A DNA stretch of 64,000 nucleotides from Beta vulgaris subsp. vulgaris (taxonomy: Eukaryota; Streptophyta; Magnoliopsida; Caryophyllales; Amaranthaceae), in contig NC_079205.1 of NCBI RefSeq assembly GCF_026745355.1, positions 39,271,556 to 39,335,555 of the forward strand. Direction: 5' to 3'. Under the pieces are notes generated by a model. It had not been told where the DNA came from and ran no database searches. It saw nothing but the letters and a program-made list of their open reading frames with translations. A program made the translations under genes and the position numbers. Below, one piece after another: positions 30,386 through 41,400 of this stretch (within the stretch, counting starts at the first letter, position 1; every line of letters begins with the position of its first letter).

Positions 30386-31342
30386 ACTTCACTTTTTTTT
30401 TACTCTTTCTTTACTTGGTTAAAGCAATTTGCGATTATTTGATAAAATATATTAAGATACTTGGACACTTTTTTTTTCAGTTAGCTACTTTTTTTTTTGA
30501 AAGAGAAATTTTATTAATTGAAGGCCAAACGGCATCTACAATAGGTATTAAAGTAAAACAAGATACAATTAAACAAGACTAAATCAAATTCGTCTTCGAT
30601 AAAACTACAATGAACCAGATCGAATAATACAACACAGTCCTCTTGTATTTGCTGAATCAAGCAGCTATTGATGAGGAAGTCTATCATTCTATTATAGTTT
30701 GGGAAGAACATTCTTGATCGAGTCAGGTTAACCGCATCCGAGATTCCAATACTTTCATGTTGAGTCTCGAACTTCAACCAATGAGAATTATTTCTCATAC
30801 CTAAAAACAAACTAACCATACTCACAACTCCCATAGGGGAGAAGGAGATTTCCAAAACGGAAACTAAAAACCCCATAACAGGGTTTGAGAATATCTCATA
30901 AAGAGAGACTAATTTATTGAACAAAACAAGAAAATGAATTAAAAACTGGAAATAAAAGCGGAAAAGGGGCTTACCATGAATGAAAACATCCATGGCAGCC
31001 CCTAATTGATGAAGAAAAGATAGGGGAGGCTAGAGTTTGAGGGAGAGAAAAAGAGAAGAGAGGCTAGGGTTTAACGTCTTATATTTCTGACATAATCGAT
31101 TTTTCAGTTAGTTACTTAATGACACTCAAAACAATATTGCAATACTACTAAAAATGAAATAACACTTTCCTATTATCATAATCTCACATTAGATTTACAG
31201 AATCTAGTGAAGGTCGAATATAAATTTTTAAACTACATTTTGATGAAAAGAAAAAACATTGTAGTAGCAAGGAAAAAAAAAGAGAAAATAAAGGAAGGTT
31301 TGTGCATAGCTTTCAATTTGAAAATGACAACAGTAAAAGGGA
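30386..31342. repeat. Segment duplicated at 1862-2183, split by a retroposon
   Basis: 30386-30490 and 31118-31342 together match 1862-2183 in the same order and orientation. The intervening 30491-31100 is an inserted retroposon. Confidence 0.7.
30474..31117 (-). mobile_element. L1-like retroposon, copy 1 (- strand), with 17-bp duplication
   Basis: The body is 30491-31100. TTTTCAGTTAG(C/T)TACTT flanks it at 30474-30490 and 31101-31117. On - it ends with a GGCCTTCAATTAATAAAATT-type tail followed by poly(A) (the T run at 30489-30498). It starts with a pyrimidine-rich leader and contains a 159-codon open frame (30993-30514) with GMRNNSHWLKFE and RMIDFLINSCLIQQIQ. The copy at 49170-49831 shares all of this. 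The terminal LAFN-stop resembles the FSLN-stop of the L1-type RNase H remnant at 59129, so an L1-derived non-autonomous element is likely. The frame's function is not recognised. Confidence 0.78.
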
Positions 31343-31760
31343 AATGCTAAAAGGAATAAAAAAACAAGTAAAATTAAAGAGTGCAATATGGTAGGAGAGA
31401 GAAAGACCATCTTTCTTCTTCTTTCTCTCTCATGCATTCATTCATTCTTTTTTATTTTTATAAAAATTTTCCTCTGAATCTTTACACAATCTAACCTTCA
31501 ATAATTTCATAATATTTTGATGGGCAAAAATCCGTACCCTCTTTCTGACAACGACCACTGAAGGATGGGGGCACATGCCTGCTGTCATATCAGTGGGAGC
31601 ATCAGCAACCCAACACACGGTCACGATTTACTGCGTACGGCTCTTCCTACGGCTCTGATTTTCCCTTTTCCCATAATAAACAAATACATGCACACAAAAC
31701 CTTTTTTTTTTTTTTAAAATGAGAAAAAAAAATGTGTAAAAAACTTTAAAAAATATCCCA
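31343..31760 (+). promoter_or_regulatory. Upstream region of the ARF8-like gene
   Basis: AT-rich DNA between the duplicated segment and the pyrimidine-rich leader. It probably holds the ARF8 promoter, but neither a convincing TATA box nor a canonical auxin response element could be assigned. The short GC-richer stretch at 31540-31660 has no open frame of interest. Confidence 0.35.
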
Positions 31761-31985
31761 TTTCTTTCTTTCTTTGTTTCTCTAAACTCCTCTTTCTCTC
31801 TTGTTCTTCTTCATCCTTTTGCTGCTCTCCTATTTTCTCTCTCCTCTGCTCTTACTCTGCTGCCTGCCCAGGTCTACTTCTGGTCGGGTGGTTGCTTATT
31901 ACCTCAACTTTCTCTCTCCTCACTTTTAGCTTGTTCTTGTTTACTCCAAAAATCCCAAAAAAAGGGAGCTTTTATTTTTATTTTT

Positions 31986-32018
31986 ATGGGGGTTTCATTT
32001 CATTTCATTATGTCTTGA
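31986..32018 (+). CDS. uORF 1 in the ARF8 leader (10 codons)
   Basis: ATG at 31986 and TGA at 32016-32018 give a 10-residue peptide. It lies in the presumed 5' leader, which begins in the CT-rich stretch at about 31760-31860. It is too short to recognise, and could act only by engaging ribosomes. Confidence 0.35.
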   Translation: MGVSFHFIMS

Positions 32019-32193
32019 AACTCGTGCTTTTAGAAAAAAAATTTCACTTGTGTTGAGCTCCTTTTGAAAGTTTGGATTTTTAAGTAATCACTGCTATTAT
32101 TGGTAAAATATATAGGAAAAAGTTGGTTTTTTTTTTTTTTTGAGGTGGGTGTTTGGGAAAATGGTTTAGGAGGGGTTTTGAAGGTGTGAATTT

Positions 32194-32295
32194 ATGTGGG
32201 TGTGGTTTAGTTTTGTGAAATGTGGGGTGATTGACCCTTTTTGGGTGGATTTTTTGAGTGTGGGTTGTAATTTGAAGTGTGTTAGGGAGAACTAA
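32194..32295 (+). CDS. uORF 2 in the ARF8 leader (33 aa)
   Basis: ATG at 32194 and TAA at 32293-32295. The stop overlaps the next ATG as TAATG, a layout that can allow termination and restart. The peptide is W- and F-rich at its start (MWVWFSF) and matches nothing I know. uORFs are well documented regulators of ARF translation in plants, which makes the arrangement credible, but conservation is untested. Confidence 0.4.
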   Translation: MWVWFSFVKCGVIDPFWVDFLSVGCNLKCVREN

Positions 32296-32420
32296 TGAAG
32301 GAATGGAATGTGGTAATTAGCAGGAAAAGGGTTTTTATGGGAAGTAAGGGTTTTGAATTATTGGATATGTTTAAGTGGGAGATTATTAAGTTGCATATTA
32401 GTAAGGATTGTTTAAGCTAG
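32295..32420 (+). CDS. uORF 3 in the ARF8 leader (41 aa)
   Basis: ATG at 32295-32297 overlaps the stop of uORF 2. The TAG at 32418-32420 lies only 29 bp before the ARF8 start at 32450. The peptide begins MKEWNVVISRKRVF and has no known relatives. A ribosome finishing here would have little room to reinitiate at the main start, so it may lower ARF8 output. Confidence 0.4.
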   Translation: MKEWNVVISRKRVFMGSKGFELLDMFKWEIIKLHISKDCLS

Positions 32421-32449
32421 CTTTTACCCAGAATAGCAAAAAGTGGGAT

Positions 32450-35400
32450 ATGAAGCTTTCAACATCAGGATTGGGTCAGCAAGGGCATGAAGGTATTTAC
32501 CTAATCTGTAATTTTCCATATTTGTACTTTTTTTTTTGTTTTGTTTTAAGATGCATAATTATGAGATTTTAATGTTATTTATCTTTGTTTTTGGAAATTT
32601 TGATTGGGTTGAAAGGGTTTTTGTGTATGCTGGCTAAAGGGATCTTTAATGAACATGAAATTAGGAGTATACTAGTAATTATACTGATTATTAATTTGTA
32701 CTCTATCTTATATGTATATCAATGGGACTGTTATAGGGGGTGAGAAGAAGTGTCTGAATTCTGAACTATGGCATGCTTGTGCTGGCCCACTTGTGTGTTT
32801 ACCGACTGCCGGAAGCCGCGTGGTTTACTTTCCTCAGGGTCATAGTGAGCAGGTTAAAACTCCAACAATGATGTTTACTTATTTTCGTTTGCGTGGGATT
32901 ACATGTTGAAGATCATCAGTTTGCAGTTTGTAACTTTGCTTATCCTAATTCAGGTTGCTGCCACTACCAATAGAGATATCGATGGCCAGATACCAAATTA
33001 CCCCAGTTTGCCTCCTCAGTTGATCTGCCAGCTTCACAATGTCACAATGCATGTTTGTCCTTTGTTCCTAAACCTGAAAGTATTATTATATGATTTAGTA
33101 TTGGTAGATGAAAAAATATTGTCCTCGTGGCAGAGTTGGGAACTCTCAGTAGGAAACCAAGAGCTAGACTAAAGTTTAATTGTTTGGGATTACAGGCTGA
33201 TGTTGAGACAGATGAAGTGTATGCCCAAATGACTTTGCAGCCATTGAGTCCGGTAATCCTTGTGTTACAATAATCTGTTCAATCGAGCTGCATGATCTGC
33301 TTGATCAGCTACATGAAATTTTATCCTTTTGAAACATGTATGCAGCAAGAACAAAAGGATATTTATCTTCCTGCTGATTTTGGGATCCCAAGCAGGCAGC
33401 CAACCAATTACTTTTGCAAGACATTGACAGCTAGTGACACCAGTACTCATGGAGGATTTTCTGTTCCTCGCCGTGCAGCTGAGAAAGTTTTTCCTCCACT
33501 GGTAGTGTTCATGCTTCCTATTTCTACTTAAATTTTGCTTGTTCAATTATTTCGGTCTTCTTATAACATACTTTGTTTCTTTTATACCTGTAGGACTACT
33601 CTCAGCAGCCACCTGCTCAGGAGCTGGTTGCTAGGGATCTGCATGATGTTGAGTGGAAGTTTAGACATATATTTAGAGGTATATGCTTCTCTGATTATAT
33701 ATAGTTAATCGTTAACTTTCGAGTTCAATATTATTTGATAAAAAATATTATCACTCAACACATACAACAAGTTCCAGATATTGTACTATTGAATCTTCCT
33801 ATTTGCCTGAATCAAAACTGAACCTTTAGCTTTTTTCCACTTCCATTTTCTAAAGTAAACAAAATAGACAAAACCCTATTAGGTACTTCCTTCACAATTG
33901 CTGTAGAAACTTTTCTTTCACTGGCCAAAACCAACTGGCTAAAGCTGCTATCTACATAACTTTTGTTACTTTGATCAATGAGGGGCACTGTGATGGAGAA
34001 AAGTGACTTAAATGTGGTCTTTCCTGTCATAAAAAAATCTTATCGTTGGAGACACAGAAACTATATCTCACCTTTTACTATACTGCCTATGAAAAAGTAG
34101 ACATTTTGACTCAGATTTATTGTGTTGTTTGAACCATTAAGATATTGTTACCTTGTGTCAGACATTGTGCCCCAGCAATATAAACAGTGGGGAAAGATGT
34201 GTTTATGGCTACACGGTATGAGAATATATGTAGTACTGAGTGCTTAAATATGATGAGAGATCTCAAGCTGAGCTCCATGTTGTAAAAAGAACAATTCTCT
34301 CCTGTATAAGACCTGGAACCATAATTGGCCCGCTAGAAGTTGCAAAAGTGAGTGTTCTCTCCTAAATAAAGGTTGCGGTTATGGAAGGGAGACTGTCAAC
34401 TTTTCCGTCTGTAACTGTCAGGCTTGGTATGAGGTCTTGCTATTTGGGGTATAGATGCTGATTCCTTGTATATATGATGCTGCTGGCATAAAATAATAAC
34501 GTACATAATTTTGTAATTGCATGTTTAGCTGCTTCACGCGCGATTTGGTATCATTTTGGAGTTTCTTTTTCAGTCATCACCCTTGAAGTTTGTGCTTATT
34601 TAGCCATGTCCCAGTGGCTGTTTGCTGAAATAGATTTGATGTAGACATGTAGTGTTCCGATCTCGTTCTTATGGACTTGTAAAATTTTTGTAGCAAGGGG
34701 AAGTATATACAACAACAATATTAAGATTAGTCTAACCATATTTGATGAGATATGTAGATGCAAAGGTGGATTGATATTTTGCTAGATGCTAAGCAACTGC
34801 CCATTGCCCAAGCCTTAATGTCAACAAGATGGACTCAGCTCGGAGTCATGAGCCAAAATTTTATCCCTGGTAGTCGTCCACATAATCATGTGCCTCCATT
34901 CCTTCTGTCAAGTGCTATATACTCTTGCAAGCCTCATATCTTCATATAACTTTAATGCCTTCAATCTGAGTCACTTTTGGCTCTCATCGTCTTCTTCCAA
35001 AATTTCCACAATCCCACCACTCTCCACTATCCATACTGGTGCACGATGTGGCTGACGTCTGACATGCTCAGGTAGTGTCATACCAACATATACCATCACT
35101 CTTATCTTATCCTTGATATACACAAATTGTATCTCCTTATTACTTTCATCCTGGATTTTATCTTTTAATGTGTTTCCACACATTCATTTCAACAAATGCA
35201 ATTCTGCTACTCCCCATCTTCCTATTAAGATTTGAGATCCTTCATAGTTCCCAGCATCTGTTGATTTGTTAAGCATTTGCTGCTAAATCTTTTGGATAGT
35301 TTCTTGTGGAGCTCCCCGTTTTATGGAGAATGCATAATATTCTATCATGTTTGGATATGAAGCTGCTTGTGTGATTTTTGTTTCAAAAATAAACTTCAAT

Positions 35401-38400
35401 GATGAATGTCAGTCTTAAACTTGATCAAAGATGGCAGCCCTTGCTGAAATAAGTTTTCTATTGCTAAAAAATATGTTTGTAATGGATAAATAAACTATGA
35501 TATTGGTTTTCGACATTTTATTGACATAAAATTATGTTTGTAAGGATCTACTTTATAGAAGGTTTTTGATGTGTGTGGTTTTACTAACGAAGTTGGACTT
35601 GGAAGTGAAGAAACAAAGAATTTATATCCTGATCATGTAAAGGGAAATTTTTTAAAGCTTCAGTTCTGTAATCTTGCTCATTTTTGTAGATGGTATAGGC
35701 TGATTTTTATAGCTAAGGTCGCAACCTATCATCTAGATCTAGGAAGAAAATATTGAAATTGAGAAGCTTTAGAGAACAACGTCAAAGTTATTTGAAACTT
35801 GGTTGTGACTTAACTGAAACAGAGTGAACTGAACTATGGGATAGATTAGTTACAATATCTTGGTTTTAGCTGCTAAATAGTTTGAGATGAGAATTATTAT
35901 GATTTTGCATAGCTTTATATTGGTAACTTGGGCCTGATGAGGGATCTTACTTGGATGGATGAATGAGAATTGCTAATTTAGTATTTTATGTTGATGGAAT
36001 GTTTCTAGAGAATCAGAGGTATCATCATATACCATTGCTTTGGGGAGCTATCTACATCTAGATATGTTGCTGATAAGAATTTTCTGTTTTGCTTAATATT
36101 TTATGCATTTAAGTTGGAAGTTATTGCTGCGTTGCTAGGCGTCATAATAGAGGGTCTTCTGCCTTTTTCCTCCACAGGCAGTGGCTGAAGTGTTTTAAGT
36201 ACAATTTGGGCATATGTGTCTTACCTACTGAACTATTTCTTTAATAAGTAATCAGCAGGGAATATAGAAAGAAGCACAGAAAAACTAATCACCTTGTATA
36301 CTTCTTCAGTTTCCATACTTCCATATTGGTTGCAACACTTCCTTTTTTTTAGGAAAATTCATATTAGTTCCAACGTTTCTTTATTTGGTAATGAGTTCTC
36401 TCTATCTCTCTTCATCACATCTCTCTCTATATCTCTCCTCTTCACATGCACTCCTTAAAATTCGTGCCTCCCCATGTTGCAACGAATATGTAACTGAGGA
36501 AGTACTTGGGAGTCATTCTTGGAGGACTGTCGGTGAAGCTCAAAGTGTAGGACATAAGGCAGATCATTCAAGTTGAGGCTGTAATACTGCATTCCATATC
36601 TATCATTAAAAAATCAATGATCATGTCGCTGAGGAATTCTGAGTTAAACAACATATAATTTTTTAATTTTCAGCACGGAATAACATAATGATTCCGGCAC
36701 ATTCAGCATACAAAATTTGAACGTCAAATTTATTCTTCCTTTTTCCTCCCTCCCTCACTCTCCAAATTTAGATAATTATCTGAAATGTATAGACTCATGT
36801 GTTGTGAGACTAAACTTCGGCCACATGGAAAGGCTTGTTTCCTCAATACGCAATCCTAGTTTTAAAATTGTAAGAAGGCTTACATGGTTCTTGGTTTTTC
36901 GTTCTTGTGGATTACGCCATGCCTTAATTATTTGAACAAATCCAAGTTCATTCACATGTGCTTTACTTTAGTTTGAGGGACGAGACTATGTATAATTTTT
37001 ACTCTATGCTAATTCTTCTTTGGGTATATTGTTCATCTTGTTATCCTACCTAACTTCTGCGTAAAAAAGAGTTGAGTTGCCTTGTCTCTATATCTTATTG
37101 TATCTGTGAATAGTTTTCGGATTTGTATTCTTGCTTTAAGGTTTGTTGAATTTTTGCTTTGTCTTTTATATGTACTATTCTTAGTGCTCTTTATACAGGT
37201 TATGCTAGCTCCTTGTTTTGGGGTTAAATTTTTCGGCAACTTGTTGAACAATCATCACCTATCAATACACACCTATTAATGCCGGACTCGGTGAAAGTTT
37301 GAGAAGCTTTGTTCTACCTAGTTTGAGGGGAATAATGGAGACTGTTCCTTGAAGTTCCGGCAAATTGTTGATGGTTAAATTATATCCTTAGAGATTGGAT
37401 GTCATATAAAGATTAAAGAAGCACATCTAGTTGGTACTTCAATTGTTACAATGGTTTTTCTTTCTATGTGGGTTTACGACAATTATAGATTTAAAGTAGC
37501 TCATGCATAACTGAATTCTTGACCTTCTCCCCGCCAATGACCCTAATTTGGTATGCATGTGTGTGCATAAATGTTTTTACAGTCTTTTGATACATCCTAT
37601 ATAATGACCTACTTTGTGATCGTAAAGTACTTAATATTCTCTATAACTAACAATCTGCTGATTTTACTTATGCAGGACAGCCCAAAAGGCACCTACTTAC
37701 TACAGGGTGGAGTGTCTTTGTCAGTGCTAAAAGACTCGTTGCTGGAGATTCTGTGCTGTTCATATGGTATTCTAAGTTTTTGTTTCTCTTGGAACTTTAC
37801 CAGTCTGTCGAGTGCCCCAATTTTATTCTTGGCTTGTGGAGAATTAATTTTTGATTGTACTTTTGGACTTAGGAATGAGAAGAATCAACTTCTTTTGGGA
37901 ATTCGCCGGGCCACTCGGCCTCAAACTGTGATGCCTTCATCTGTTTTATCAAGTGACAGTATGCATATAGGACTTCTAGCAGCTGCAGCTCATGCTGCTA
38001 ATACTAATAGTTGTTTTACTGTTTTTTTTAACCCACGGTCAGTATCATACAAGCTCTGTTTTTTAACTCTTGTTTTTTTCCTGGTCTTAGTTCGCCTGAG
38101 TATTTTCTCTCTGTTCTGTACGTCTTCTTTTCTTTTTCCCTTCATTCTCATCATATTTATAAATGTGTTCAGGGCAAGCCCATCTGAGTTCGTCATACCT
38201 TTGTCGAAATATGTTAAAGCTGTTTATCACACACGTGTTTCTGTGGGGATGCGATTTCGTATGCTGTTTGAGACTGAAGAATCAAGTGTTCGGAGGTAGG
38301 ATACCTGTACAAGGCTGACAGATAATTTTGTTCTTTGTGACAATCATAGGTGGATTGTTCTATAGCAAGAAAGCATACTAAATTTTCAAGGACACTTCTC

Positions 38401-41400
38401 TTTATTAAATTCTTTGATGATATCTTATGAGATGTCTGACATGTCTTCACTCTCATGCTTACAAGTTATTATAATTCAGTTCTGAAAACATTTTTCTACC
38501 CAGCATTTTGTTCCCTGTGCCAGCTAATTAATCAATTGTGTGTTCCTTTTTCTCTTGTCTTATCTATTCAACAATATGAAATTCTTTGTTTCTTTGTAAT
38601 GAACTAATTATGAATTCAAAACATCCCATGATGTCATCATGGGAACATGTTGTGCTCAAGTTCTATAGGAGGACTCGTCAAACTATCTGGTGTACACCAA
38701 TCCTTAGGACAATGCCCCTCCTCGAAAAAATGAAATAAGAAAAGAAAGATAAAATGGCTAGCTTGCTGACAAATGAATTCCTATTACCTCAACTTTCTCT
38801 TTCCAGATGTCACAAATAAAAGTTATGTACTATTTTGGTCAGTCTATAAATAAAGATCTGTTACCTTTCCAATCCAACCCACTTAACCCATGTGATGTGG
38901 TCCCCTCCACTAGTTATCTCACTTCATATCCTTGTGAAATGGGGACTTCCAGTTTATCTCTCGTTCAATGAATTTTTTGATCCTTAACTTAAAACTACCT
39001 TTCGATATAAACCTACATTCTCATAGCATATACTCTTAACATGCATGCAAAAGCCTAATAGGACATTTATTTGTGCTGCTCATAAGTCATAAGTGTTATT
39101 TGTATAGTGGCTGCAGATATCTAATGGCTACACACTCGTGTCTTGCAGATACATGGGTACAATTACTGGAATTAGTGACTTAGATACTGTTCGTTGGCCA
39201 AATTCTCATTGGAGATCAGTGAAGGTATCATCTAGAAACAGATGTCATATGTTAATGCTCTGCATTTCAAATTGATTCAAGGTTTTTACTTCATGTCCAT
39301 ATAGCTCCACATCAAATATTTGCCACCCGAGGAGAAAGAAAGGATATTCCATATCTTAGATTTGCTCGTCTTATAGAAGGGCTACTCGATAGCTGTGTAC
39401 TGTTGCTTAATTGCTAATGCAAGAATCTCTTACATAGTAGCATTTTGCTGTACTACTAGAATGGGTTTGTCCATGCCTGTCAATATTTTAATATGACGTT
39501 AAAGTGAGGAAGACTCTCTCAAATTTGTATGTATGATATTAAAATTTAAGGATACTCTCCCTTTCTCCTCTCAGTTCTTTTCTAATATTTCTGACTATTT
39601 GAACTAATCTTGCTACTCGCTATTGGTTTCGGTGCATATGGAAAATGTCAGAGAGAGAACTACAGCTCCTTATATGGAGCTATTTGTGCAAGTTCGGAGT
39701 TACGGCTGTGTTTGTCAACCTTTATCATAATGCACCCCTTTTCTACTCTATTAAATGATTTGTTTTGTGCTGCAACTAGTGCTATTACAGTTTGCACAAC
39801 CTCTACTGCCACCTTTACCATACTATACTTATATTTTCACAAGTCCTGTTATACAGTTCAGTGTACCATAATAAACCTTGCACATGTGACTTGAATTCAA
39901 TTATTTTCTTGTGTTTCATATGGTTTTTTTGGTGCAGGTTGGTTGGGATGAGTCAACTGCTGGTGAAAGACAACCACGAGTGTCACTATGGGAAATTGAG
40001 CCATTGACAACCTTTCCCATGTATCCATCTCTCTTCCCACTCAGGCTCAAAAGACCTTGGCATGCTGGTACTTCATCATTGTCAGGTACTGTGGATTTCT
40101 GGATTTCCTTTTACTCTTTCTCTTTGATGTCTTCTTTGCTTTCTATATTTTGCGACAAGCTAATTATCAAAAGAAGTTAAAGGAAATGATAATGTTTCCA
40201 TATGCTATTTGGATGTAAAGTTCTGTTGGGGTTCAAAAATAATGCATCTCCACTTCTAACATGCATTTTTCTTGATGAATTTTAATTTTTTATCACTCAT
40301 ACTACTATAGAGGAGTTAATTAGCAGTGATGAGTGATGACAATCAATAAAGATTGGACACATGTTTGCAAGTGGAGATGCATACATTTGGATGTTGACTT
40401 GGAATCTATTTTAAAGTACACAAAGAACATCTTCATTCCTATATTTATTATGTTTACCAGACACACTATAGAGCCGACCCTTTCACGATCTTCAGAGATA
40501 TGTGGGAGAGACTGAATTCAAATATTAGTCCATTACAAATCTTCCAATCAGGCTTTCTCGTGAATTGAAGGGATAGGGTAATCTGTATTGTTTTGTTCAG
40601 CTGGGGGTTTAATAGAAAATGGCATATTCAATCTTTTGGACCACATCAAATGAATTGCATTATCCTGCCATTTTTAGTAATAAGATAGTATCTTCTCTAT
40701 GACTTAACATTAGTGCTTTTTCCCTGTAAAACTGGAGCTGTCATATGGGGTTAATAATATTTCTCCTGCATCCTGATTGAACAAAAATTATGATTCGCAG
40801 AAGCCACTAGAGACTGCCATCATGAGGTCATATTGGACATTTAGAGGTTCATTATTTATCAATTATTCCACTCTGATTTTGGTAATTGATATTATGTCAA
40901 TTGCACAAAAAAGTATGCATAAATAAAGTCTGCAGAAGCATCAATGTTTAATTTTCAGTTCTTTTTTCTTGTCCAGCAATAATTTATGGTACATGCCGAC
41001 CACCTTTTGAGTTGATCAGCCTCATAATAAGGTTTCGGGCCTTTTGGCTACAGAAAATATTGATACTCTGTGCTTGGTATTGGTAATTGTAACATGTTAT
41101 AGTGAGGCAAGCGGGAAATTAGGAACTCTTCTGAATTCCTTATGCTATTCCTCCTTTTTACGCCTTTAATGGCATGAAACTTGTGTATATTCAAAATTCC
41201 AACCATTTTCTCCATTTGTCTTTCTTTTTATTTATGTTTTGAGTGGTGGTTTTGCGGTTTGTCCTCAATTCCTCTTTAAAGTTTCAGCAAAATATGATGT
41301 TAGATGATCAATGTAGGCTCTTGCTATCCTAATTTTCATAGGATCTAATCATAGATGAAGAAGCTTTAGTTTTGAATTTCTTGCACTGTCATTATTTGTT

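Larger units (their letters stand above)
33679..37675 (+). other. ARF8 intron 6, 4.0 kb, with transposon debris
   Basis: The longest intron of the gene, between the exon ending IFR-G and the one starting [11 protein letters not shown]. It holds a decayed RTE-type LINE fragment and a Stowaway MITE. The open frames inside it are non-coding intron sequence. Confidence 0.85.

Noticed and set aside
37571..38299. 242-codon open frame
   Set aside because: It reads through ARF8 exons 7-9 and their introns; the spliced frame is the real one.
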